This document shows, in pieces, positions 1 through 6,051 of a DNA stretch of 9,437 nucleotides; the first letter of the stretch is position 1, and each line of letters opens with the position of its first letter. Source of the stretch: an uncultured Bacteroidales bacterium (GTDB taxonomy: Bacteria; Bacteroidota; Bacteroidia; Bacteroidales; JAUNSR01). The translations under genes and the position numbers were made by a program. The DNA lies in assembly GCA_947074245.1 (NCBI GenBank), contig CAMTOW010000052.1, positions 1 through 9,437 on the forward strand, read 5' to 3'. Below the pieces are notes generated by a model that worked only from the letters and a program-made list of their open reading frames with translations, was not told where the DNA came from and ran no database searches.

Positions 1-2
1 AT

Positions 3-50
3 AAGCGAGCTTCTTTCGGTTTGATGTCGAAAGAAGCTCGCTTTCTTTAT
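3..50. terminator. Perfect 16-bp hairpin at the left edge, probable intrinsic terminator
   Basis: Positions 3-18 pair without a mismatch with 28-43 around a 9-nt loop. On the plus strand the stem is followed by TTTCTTTAT, an interrupted U-tract, which suits termination of a plus-strand gene ending left of the window. On the minus strand the tract would lie outside the window, so the direction is uncertain and it could act both ways. The next 170 nt up to the lipocalin stop hold no gene I can support: the open frame there has a composition unlike a protein and no recognisable motif. Confidence 0.65.
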
Positions 51-210
51 ATCCGGGCTGCCGCTTCGGAAAGGGCTGCTCGGGTTTTGTCGGTTTTCTG
101 CCTGATCGGAAGTGATTCCCTGCCTGAGCGAAGTTCGTTTTCACGCCGATTACTGCTCGTTTACATCCGTTTTAACGGCTGTTTATACGCTTCTTCATGT
201 ACGTTTGACG

Positions 211-230
211 GCGATAAAACGATTTATCGC
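211..230 (-). other. 8-bp inverted repeat across the lipocalin stop codon
   Basis: GCGATAAA (211-218) pairs perfectly with TTTATCGC (223-230) around a 4-nt loop. The stop codon of the lipocalin gene (224-226) lies inside one arm. There is no U-tract after the hairpin in the minus direction, so it is not a standard intrinsic terminator. It could mark or protect the 3' end of the lipocalin mRNA. Confidence 0.4.
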
Positions 231-682
231 CAGTCGGTAAATTCGATTCGGTCAAGCGCGAAATGATCTTTTTCCAGATCCGAAAGGATTGCGTCCAGGA
301 TCGGTTTGTCGAGTTGAGGAGTGCGGGAAAGGATCCACAACGAAGCGCGTTTCTTATCGCTCACCACCGCGTAGCGATAGTCGGGGTCGAGGCGAATGAT
401 CCGATAGTCTCCGCTGAAGGGCGCGAAGAAGGTAACCGACAAGACGGCGTTGCCCGTACCCTCTACGACGCGGGCTTTGCCCCGGGCGATGTGGAGACGG
501 CCGTTGCGGTATCCCTTGTTGATTACCCGGATGTAGTCTTTTTCGGCGCTGTATTCGGCCGTAACGCGGGTCATGTGTTTCTCAAACCATTTCGGATAAC
601 GGGCTATTTCGTACCATAGACCTGCGTATCGGTCGAGATCGACAGCGGGAACGGTTGCGGGAGGAGAATTGTGTGGAGACAT
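224..682 (-). CDS. blc: Blc-type lipocalin, without signal peptide
   Basis: Predicted 152-residue lipocalin, a small eight-stranded beta-barrel that binds hydrophobic ligands; Blc relatives bind fatty acids and lysophospholipids. The GxW motif lies in YAGLWYEIARYP (19-30), followed by VINKGYRNG (53-61), FFAPFSGDYRII (85-96), the second lipocalin motif around LDPDYRYAVV (98-107), and LWILSRTP (115-122) with the conserved arginine R120. This order and wording match bacterial Blc closely. Well-known Blc proteins are outer-membrane lipoproteins, but here residues 1-14 are short, polar and proline-rich, with no hydrophobic segment and no lipobox cysteine. An in-frame stop at 743-745, with no start codon between it and the ATG, rules out a longer signal-bearing form, so the product is probably cytoplasmic. 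It lies downstream of rnr but after that gene's terminator, so it probably has its own promoter. No Shine-Dalgarno sequence is visible. Confidence 0.9.
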   Translation of the reverse strand: MSPHNSPPATVPAVDLDRYAGLWYEIARYPKWFEKHMTRVTAEYSAEKDYIRVINKGYRNGRLHIARGKARVVEGTGNAVLSVTFFAPFSGDYRIIRLDPDYRYAVVSDKKRASLWILSRTPQLDKPILDAILSDLEKDHFALDRIEFTDWR

Positions 683-693
683 ATCGAGCGGAT

Positions 694-705
694 TAAAGTG
701 AACGG
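694..705 (-). promoter_or_regulatory. 12-bp element CCGTTCACTTTA upstream of the lipocalin gene
   Basis: On the minus strand CCGTTCACTTTA ends exactly 11 nt before the lipocalin ATG. The same 12 bases occur 11 nt before the rnr ATG (3212-3223). The AnTTTA-like half is a poor match to the Bacteroidota -7 box TAnnTTTG, and no TTTG lies at the right distance upstream. It may be a variant promoter, a protein-binding site or a translation-related leader element; the role is inferred from position only. Confidence 0.4.
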
Positions 706-725
706 TTGATTGAATTTCTAACCCA

Positions 726-758
726 TCGGCGCTCCGGATGGTTCACTCTCGGCGCTCC
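726..758. repeat. 10-bp direct repeat TCGGCGCTCC in the lipocalin upstream region
   Basis: TCGGCGCTCC occurs at 726-735 and again at 749-758, start-to-start distance 23 bp, about two helical turns. Between the copies is GTTCACT (741-747), the inverse of AGTGAAC at 697-703. Together these give a small repeat cluster in the only space available for lipocalin transcription control, between the rnr terminator and the lipocalin start. Operator function is a guess. Confidence 0.35.
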
Positions 759-798
759 TATTTTGGATGAATGGCGAAAACGGATCGCCCGGAAACAG

Positions 799-839
799 AA
801 AAACGGACGTACGGCACCCAAAATGCCATACGTCCGTTT
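799..839 (-). terminator. Intrinsic terminator of rnr
   Basis: Read on the minus strand, 839-824 pairs with 816-801 over 16 bp, with one G-U pair and a 7-nt loop (TTTTGGG). A run of five T follows, then CTGTTT. It begins 37 nt after the rnr stop codon, in the right orientation. On the plus strand the wobble becomes a C-A mismatch, which supports minus-strand use. It separates rnr from the lipocalin gene. Confidence 0.85.
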
Positions 840-875
840 GTTTATCGGAACGAGTCGGTGTGTGCCCGACCTTCG

Positions 876-3200
876 TTATTCGCTTTTCTTTTTGCCCGAC
901 GATTTCCCTTTGGAGGAAGATGAGGAGCGTCTGCGACCTCCCGAACGGGATTTATTGCCCGAATCCGACGATCTTCTCGACTGTTGTCGCGGCTTATTGG
1001 CCGGTAACGGGCGGATAGCGGCTGTGCCGCCCTCGCCTTCGGCAGGAATCTCATCGCTCACCAACGCGAAATCCACGATTTTGCGTTCGATGTTGGTGCG
1101 GGCTACCTGGATCGTGATCGGATCGCCCAGACGGAATACGCGTTTGTTGTTGCGTCCTATCAGGCAATAACTCTTGTCGTCGAACACATAGAAGTCGTCG
1201 TCCAGATCGCGGATCGGAACCATCCCTTCGCATTTGTTCTCGTTGATCTCTACATAAAGCCCCCATTCGGTTACTCCCGAGATCACGCCTTCGTAGATTT
1301 TGCCCAGATGTTCGCTCAGGAATTCCACCTGTTTGTATTTGATCGAAGAGCGTTCGGCATTGGCTGCGAGCTGTTCGCGCTCGGAACAGTGCTTGCACAG
1401 TTCTTCGTATTTTTCGGCACTCGCGCTGCGGCCTCCGGCCAGATAGCGTTCGAGCAGACGATGCACCATCATGTCGGGATAACGGCGGATCGGCGAGGTG
1501 AAGTGGGTGTAGTATTCGAACGCCAGACCGTAGTGTCCGATGTTGTCGGTCGAATATACCGCTTTCGCCATCGCGCGGATCGCAACGGTTTCGATCAGAT
1601 TCTCTTCGCACGTACCTTGTACGGAGTCGAGCAGGCGGTTGATCGATTTGGATACGTCGCTGTTGCTGCCTTCCGTCTGCAGGTTGTATCCGAAACGGCG
1701 GATGAACGTCGCGAAGTTTTCCATTTTTTCCGGATCCGGAACGTCATGGATACGGTAAACGAACGTTTTCGGTTTTCGGTTTTTCTCCGGTTTTCCGACA
1801 AATTCCGCCACCGTCTTGTTGGCAAGCAACATAAACTCTTCAACCAGTTTGTTGGAGTCTTTGGCTACCTTGAAATAAACGCTCACCGGTTTTCCGTTCT
1901 CGTCGATGTTGAAGCGCACCTCATGACGGTCGAACGCGATCGCGCCGTCGCGGAAACGCCCCTGACGCAGTTTCTTCGCCAGTTCGTCGAGTTTGAGGAT
2001 CTCTTCTTTATAATCGCCGTCACCGGTTTCGATGATATCCTGAGCCTCTTCGTAGGTGAAGCGACGGTCGGAATTGATCACGGTACGCGCGATGCGGTAA
2101 TCCACCACCTCGGCATTCTCGTTCAGTTCGAAGATACAAGAGAAAGCGAGTTTCTCTTCGTTCGGACGAAGTGAGCAGACGCCGTTGCTCAGGTGTTCGG
2201 GAAGCATCGGTACCACGCGGTCAACCAGATAGACCGAAGTAGCTCGTTTTTCCCCTTCGATGTCGATGATATCGCCCGGTTTCACATAATGGGTCACGTC
2301 GGCGATATGTACGCCCACCTCCCAGTTGCCGTTCGGCAGTCGGCGCGCCGAAAGGGCATCGTCGAAGTCTTTGGCATCGTGCGGGTCGATGGTAAACGTG
2401 GTGATTCCTCGGAAATCTTCACGGCGCGCGATCTCGTCGGCCGACACTTCGAACGGAATCTTTTCAGCTTCTTTCGAGATGTTTTCCGGATAATCGTACG
2501 GCAAGCCGTATTCGGCCAGGATGGCGTGGATCTCGGTATTGTTTTCGCCCGTAGGCCCCAATACGTCGATCACCTCACCGATCGGATTTTTGGCCTTTTC
2601 GGGCCAGTCGATGATGCGCACTACGGCTTTGTCGCCGCTTTTCCCTCCGAGAAGTTTCTCTTTCGGAATGAAAATATCGTTGGCAAGGAATTTATTGTCG
2701 TTGATAAGGAATGCATAGTTGGGCTGCACGTCCAGAACTCCGATGAAAGTCTGCGGTACGCGTTCGATGATCTCGACCACTTCCCCCTCCGGATCCTGTC
2801 CTTTGCGGCGCGCGGAAAGAAAAACCTTCACTTTATCGCCGTTCATGGCGCGCATGGAGTTACGTTCGGCAACGAAAATACCGTCTCCTCCGTCTTCGGG
2901 AATCAGTTGGTTCTTACCGTTGCTTCTGCGCTCGAATTTGCCGATAACCTCTTTGCCTCGAGCATTGTATTTGTATTTTCCGATCGACGTTTCGATCAGA
3001 AAACCATCTTCTTTGAGTTCGTCCAGCAATCCGAAGACTTGTTGTCTCAACATGTCTCGTTTAACTCCGATCGCTTCGGATACTTGTTTGTAGTTGTATG
3101 TCTGTGATGGGTTTTCTTTGAAAAAACTGACAATCATAGGCAGCAACTCTGTCTTTTTCATCCTTCCTTTACGCGGGGATGATGTCTCATTTTTTGCCAT
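876..3200 (-). CDS. rnr: Ribonuclease R (RNase II/RNB family 3'-5' exoribonuclease)
   Basis: 774-residue processive 3'-5' exoribonuclease that degrades structured RNA, including defective rRNA and tRNA and mRNA fragments. Domain order is complete: an N-terminal winged-helix region (about 17-80), two cold-shock/OB domains (about 85-145 and 150-215), the RNB catalytic domain (about 260-590), an S1 domain (about 636-715) and a basic, Ser/Lys/Arg-rich tail (about 738-774). The metal-binding motif IDPHDAKDFDDAL (271-283) supplies D272, D278, D280 and D281, and Y324 lies in TSVYLVDR; these positions coincide with the published E. coli residues. HFTSPIRRYPDMMVHRLL (566-583) is the second RNB signature. 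I take the ATG giving MAKNETSSPRK, which directly precedes the winged helix. The gene lies 102 nt downstream of the receptor gene across a hairpin, and has a clear terminator. No Shine-Dalgarno sequence is visible. Confidence 0.97.
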   Translation of the reverse strand: MAKNETSSPRKGRMKKTELLPMIVSFFKENPSQTYNYKQVSEAIGVKRDMLRQQVFGLLDELKEDGFLIETSIGKYKYNARGKEVIGKFERRSNGKNQLIPEDGGDGIFVAERNSMRAMNGDKVKVFLSARRKGQDPEGEVVEIIERVPQTFIGVLDVQPNYAFLINDNKFLANDIFIPKEKLLGGKSGDKAVVRIIDWPEKAKNPIGEVIDVLGPTGENNTEIHAILAEYGLPYDYPENISKEAEKIPFEVSADEIARREDFRGITTFTIDPHDAKDFDDALSARRLPNGNWEVGVHIADVTHYVKPGDIIDIEGEKRATSVYLVDRVVPMLPEHLSNGVCSLRPNEEKLAFSCIFELNENAEVVDYRIARTVINSDRRFTYEEAQDIIETGDGDYKEEILKLDELAKKLRQGRFRDGAIAFDRHEVRFNIDENGKPVSVYFKVAKDSNKLVEEFMLLANKTVAEFVGKPEKNRKPKTFVYRIHDVPDPEKMENFATFIRRFGYNLQTEGSNSDVSKSINRLLDSVQGTCEENLIETVAIRAMAKAVYSTDNIGHYGLAFEYYTHFTSPIRRYPDMMVHRLLERYLAGGRSASAEKYEELCKHCSEREQLAANAERSSIKYKQVEFLSEHLGKIYEGVISGVTEWGLYVEINENKCEGMVPIRDLDDDFYVFDDKSYCLIGRNNKRVFRLGDPITIQVARTNIERKIVDFALVSDEIPAEGEGGTAAIRPLPANKPRQQSRRSSDSGNKSRSGGRRRSSSSSKGKSSGKKKSE

Positions 3201-3211
3201 AAATCACGGTC

Positions 3212-3223
3212 TAAAGTGAACGG
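3212..3223 (-). promoter_or_regulatory. 12-bp element CCGTTCACTTTA upstream of rnr
   Basis: Second copy of the element found before the lipocalin gene, again ending exactly 11 nt before the ATG. Here its first six bases (CCGTTC) form the end of the 3' arm of the hairpin at 3218-3264. A TTTG lies 22 nt upstream of TCACTTTA, slightly beyond the usual 19-21 nt of Bacteroidota promoters, so a degenerate promoter is possible. If so, the rnr transcript would start within a few bases of the ATG and exclude the hairpin. Confidence 0.4.
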
Positions 3224-3264
3224 GAATTGTTTACTCTCCATACAAAGTAAAACAATTCCCGTTC
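3218..3264 (-). other. Perfect 15-bp hairpin between the receptor gene and rnr
   Basis: Positions 3218-3232 and 3250-3264 are exact inverted complements (GAACGGGAATTGTTT and its complement) around a 17-nt loop. The stem starts 39 nt after the receptor stop codon and ends 18 nt before the rnr ATG. Neither strand has a U-tract after it, so it is not a standard intrinsic terminator. It could stabilise the receptor mRNA 3' end, act in the rnr leader, or be a protein-binding palindrome. Confidence 0.6.
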
Positions 3265-3302
3265 AATTATGTTAGCAAACTGAATAAAAATATCAATTGA
3301 CC

Positions 3303-5741
3303 TTATTCTTCCATCATATCGCCATTCATCGGTTCGCGATTCTGATTGTTTGGTTTCTTTTTGCCATTTTTCATGTTTCCGAAGTTGTAGGAAACGCTGA
3401 TTCCGGCTTGGCGTCTGCCCCACTTCATGCGGCTGATCTGATCGAATCCTTCGCCATAGGTATGGGATTTCATCCGGCGAGAGTCCAAAAGGTCTCTTCC
3501 GGTGATCGCCACGGTGAGTTTCCGATCGAGGAACGAACGGCGGATACCCGCGTCGAGCCAGTATGATTCGAACGTTTTGCCTTGCGCGGTCTTCACGGCC
3601 GAATTGTAGTTACCGGTCACCTGAAGGGATAGTTTCCACGGCAGGGTTACGTTGGCAATCAGGCGCGCGTCCCACGAGAAGTCTTTGCTTCCGTCGTAAT
3701 GGTAGGTGGTTTGTTCGCGACCATAGGTATAATCGAACGCGTCGATGTGGTAATAATACATATTGACCGTCGTGGTCAGGTCGAGAATGCCGAACAGGCG
3801 GTTCTTGCCTACCAGTTCGAGACCGGCGCGGCGCGAATCGGTCGCATTGTCGTAGGTCGTATAAAGCGTCTGGTTCTCCATATAGCTCACGCGCTGGATC
3901 ACATCGCTCGTGGTGCGGTAATATAACGATGCCGACAGCATGTGCGCATCCCAGTTCTTGATGTAGTTGAATTCGAACGAGTTGGAGAATTCCGGATCAA
4001 GAAACGGATTACCGAACGAGATGTTCGCCGAGTCGGAAATGTTGGCGAACGAGTTGAGCTGACGGCCGCGCGGACGGTTGATACGGCGCGTATAGTTGAT
4101 TTGGAATTCGTTATCCTTCGGCAGCGAATACGATAGGAACAGGCTCGGGAACAGGTCGAAATACGATTTCGTGTTCTCTACCGGCACTTTCTGTCCGTTC
4201 TCCATTCCGGTCGATTTGGCTTTGTACCAGGTGTATTCGCCGCGAAGCCCCGCCTGATAGCTGAATCGTTCGTATTTACCGGCAGCCGATCCGTAGATCG
4301 CCTGGATGTTTTCGTCGTAATCGAAGATGTTGTAAAGAGATTGCTCTTCAAACTGAGGCAGTTTGTCGAAACTGTTCCAGGTTTGAGCATTGGTACGATG
4401 GGTACTGATGTTGCCTTTATAACCGGCTTCCACTTTGATGACGTCGTTGATCTTGTTGCTGTAATCGCCCTGGATTTCAAGGCTTTTGCGTTTGCGCGGA
4501 TCCTCCTGAAGCTGATAATAGGTATTGTCGCCCGATATCTGCGTATAGTGGGATGTTCCCGAACGATCCATATAATCGTATGAAACGGCAAAGCGAAGAT
4601 CTTGATCTTTGCTGAAGGTATGTGTATAATCTACCGATCCCTGAAGCATCAGATGGTCGTTTTCCGAACGGGTGTCGCGGATGGATTTGCTGATATCGCC
4701 CGTCGGCAGGAAGTTGGTATATCGGATCGAGTTGTCGCGGTCGTGGCTGCCGTCCATCACCGATCCGCTGAAACTCAAGGCGTCTTTCTTTGAGAAGTTG
4801 TAGGTCAGTCCCAATCGGCCGAAGATACCTCCGCCGTGTCCTTTTCCTTTTCCGTCTTGAAGAAGGTTGGTCTCGCGGTCGTCATTCCACGAAGTACGGT
4901 CGGTATGGCTGGTCATACGCATCTCGCGTCGACGATATCCCACGCTGGCATACCCTTCCCATTTATCGTAGTTCATATTGATGTTGGCGCTGGCTCCGTA
5001 TCCGCCCTGGGTATCGCCGTTGGCGGAAACGCCTCCGTAATAACCCATTTTCTTCTCTTTCTTCATCACGATGTTAATGATCCCGGCCGATCCTTCCGAA
5101 CTGAAACGGGACGACGGGTTGGTGATCACTTCGACCGACTCGATGCTTTCGGCAGGGAGCTGTTCGAGAATCTGAGCACGGTTGTCTTCCGAAAGACCGG
5201 AAGGACGGCCGTTGATCCAGATCGTTACGCTCGAATTGTTACGCAACGACACGTTCCCTTCGTTATCGACCGTAACGGATGGGATATTGGCCAACGCGTC
5301 GGAAGCGGAACCTCCGGCACTGGCGATATTCTGATCTACGTTGAATACTTTCTTATCGACTTCGAAGCGCATCTGCGAACGTTGGCCCGTCACTTGCACC
5401 TCTTTGAGAACTTTCGAATCTTCGCGTAATGAGACGGATCCGAGATTTACATTGCTTTTCTTCTTGGAGAGAACAACCGGCAGCTCGACCGTGCCGTATC
5501 CTACGAACGAAACACGTAGCTGATACGTACCTTCGGGAAGCGCGTCGATGGCGAAATTACCGTCTAAATCGGTCGTAAGACCTTTGATCATCTTGTCTGA
5601 ACCCTCTTTGTATAGAGCGATGTTTACGAATTCGAGCGGTTCTTTATTGGAAGCGTCTACGATTTTTCCTTTTATTTCCTGGGAGAATGCCTGGAGCGAC
5701 GCGGAAAGAGCGCCGGCTAACATTAAAATCTTATATTTCAT
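3303..5741 (-). CDS. TonB-dependent receptor-like outer-membrane beta-barrel protein
   Basis: 812 residues. A Sec signal peptide (1-20) ends in AFS before Q21. A carboxypeptidase-D regulatory-like beta-sandwich follows (about 22-105, with the LDGNFAIDALPEGTYQLRV region), then a TonB-type plug (about 125-230; SVTIWINGRPSG 171-182, VEVITNPSSRFSSEGSAGIINI 203-224 region). The remainder is rich in alternating aromatic beta-strands ending in GISVSYNFGN (780-789), and includes INRPRGRQLNSF (554-565) and GNPFLDPEFSNSFEFNY (577-593), typical of the Bacteroidota outer-membrane beta-barrel family PF14905. It probably sits in the outer membrane and imports or binds an unidentified ligand. No SusD-like lipoprotein gene is adjacent, so it is not part of a standard Sus glycan locus here, and the substrate cannot be inferred. 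A hydrophilic tail of about 23 residues follows the last strand. The ATG at 5741 is fixed by the signal peptide. No Shine-Dalgarno sequence is visible. Confidence 0.93.
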   Translation of the reverse strand: MKYKILMLAGALSASLQAFSQEIKGKIVDASNKEPLEFVNIALYKEGSDKMIKGLTTDLDGNFAIDALPEGTYQLRVSFVGYGTVELPVVLSKKKSNVNLGSVSLREDSKVLKEVQVTGQRSQMRFEVDKKVFNVDQNIASAGGSASDALANIPSVTVDNEGNVSLRNNSSVTIWINGRPSGLSEDNRAQILEQLPAESIESVEVITNPSSRFSSEGSAGIINIVMKKEKKMGYYGGVSANGDTQGGYGASANINMNYDKWEGYASVGYRRREMRMTSHTDRTSWNDDRETNLLQDGKGKGHGGGIFGRLGLTYNFSKKDALSFSGSVMDGSHDRDNSIRYTNFLPTGDISKSIRDTRSENDHLMLQGSVDYTHTFSKDQDLRFAVSYDYMDRSGTSHYTQISGDNTYYQLQEDPRKRKSLEIQGDYSNKINDVIKVEAGYKGNISTHRTNAQTWNSFDKLPQFEEQSLYNIFDYDENIQAIYGSAAGKYERFSYQAGLRGEYTWYKAKSTGMENGQKVPVENTKSYFDLFPSLFLSYSLPKDNEFQINYTRRINRPRGRQLNSFANISDSANISFGNPFLDPEFSNSFEFNYIKNWDAHMLSASLYYRTTSDVIQRVSYMENQTLYTTYDNATDSRRAGLELVGKNRLFGILDLTTTVNMYYYHIDAFDYTYGREQTTYHYDGSKDFSWDARLIANVTLPWKLSLQVTGNYNSAVKTAQGKTFESYWLDAGIRRSFLDRKLTVAITGRDLLDSRRMKSHTYGEGFDQISRMKWGRRQAGISVSYNFGNMKNGKKKPNNQNREPMNGDMMEE

Positions 5742-5769
5742 TATCGGATAAGAGAGTGTTACATGGAGT

Positions 5770-5803
5770 AAAAAAACGTTTGGCTGAAACGATTTTTATC
5801 GTT
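5770..5803 (-). promoter_or_regulatory. Possible attenuator in the receptor leader: two mutually exclusive hairpins
   Basis: Read on the minus strand, a first hairpin AACGAT/ATCGTT (5803-5798 with 5793-5788, 4-nt loop) overlaps a second, CGTTT/AAACG (5791-5787 with 5781-5777, loop CAGCC). The second is followed at once by seven T (5776-5770), as in an intrinsic terminator, and ends 28 nt before the receptor ATG. The two stems share 5788-5791, so only one can form. Both are short (6 and 5 bp), so regulation is a suggestion, not a demonstrated property. Confidence 0.35.
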
Positions 5804-5807
5804 ACAG

Positions 5808-5815
5808 TACCTTTG
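5808..5815 (+). promoter_or_regulatory. Plus-strand TACCTTTG, -7 box match
   Basis: TACCTTTG fits the Bacteroidota -7 consensus TAnnTTTG on the strand opposite the genes. A TTTG lies upstream at 5779-5782, but 25 bp away rather than the usual 19-21. A transcript from here would run away from the receptor gene toward the end of gyrB. Weak single-box evidence. Confidence 0.2.
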
Positions 5816-5836
5816 ACCGTAAAAAGTGGTTACGGT
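5816..5836. other. 7-bp inverted repeat in the receptor-gyrB spacer
   Basis: ACCGTAA (5816-5822) and TTACGGT (5830-5836) are perfect inverted copies separated by 7 bp, which is the size of a dimeric regulator's operator. Just beside it, on the minus strand, TACGTTTT (5846-5839) is the best -7-like box I find for the receptor gene, one base off TAnnTTTG, but without a TTTG at the right distance. The rest of the spacer up to 5982 shows nothing I can name; the open frame across 5837-6022 is not protein-like. Confidence 0.3.
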
Positions 5837-5982
5837 TTAAAACGTACCTGAAATTTTATGAATTTTTTTTGTGGATGAATTCCGAAAAAGGAATAAGCGG
5901 ATATGCGGATGAATGTATATGGGATGATTGAAAGGCTTGAACCGGAGACGGGTTCTGACAGAAGTATCGTCCCGCACAAGGT

Positions 5983-6028
5983 AAAAAAATCCGCTATGGA
6001 AAACCTTTGGAAGGAATCCCATAGCGGA
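5983..6028 (-). terminator. Intrinsic terminator of gyrB
   Basis: On the minus strand TCCGCTATGG (6028-6019) pairs perfectly with CCATAGCGGA (5999-5990), followed by seven T (5989-5983). The 19-nt loop can itself fold into a small CCTT/AAGG hairpin (6014-6011 with 6007-6004). The stem starts 24 nt after the gyrB stop codon and is in the right orientation. Confidence 0.9.
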
Positions 6029-6051
6029 AAATATATTTTCAGGATCGGATC

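Noticed and set aside
21..266. 81-codon plus-strand open frame at the left edge
   Set aside because: It starts inside the 16-bp hairpin and overlaps the lipocalin 3' end; no motif or protein-like composition.
706..1170. 154-codon plus-strand open frame crossing the rnr terminator
   Set aside because: It runs through the rnr terminator hairpin and antisense to the rnr 3' end, and its sequence is low-complexity reverse translation of the basic tail.
1308..3107. Two long plus-strand open frames of 288 and 304 codons opposite rnr
   Set aside because: They lie entirely antisense to a fully convincing RNase R gene, have composition unlike normal proteins and no recognisable motif. They are explained by the codon bias of rnr.
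4836..5429. 197-codon plus-strand open frame opposite the receptor gene
   Set aside because: Antisense shadow of the receptor; no domain, start context or composition supporting a real gene.
5837..6022. 61-codon minus-strand open frame between gyrB and the receptor gene
   Set aside because: It contains the gyrB terminator in its first half and has no protein-like features.
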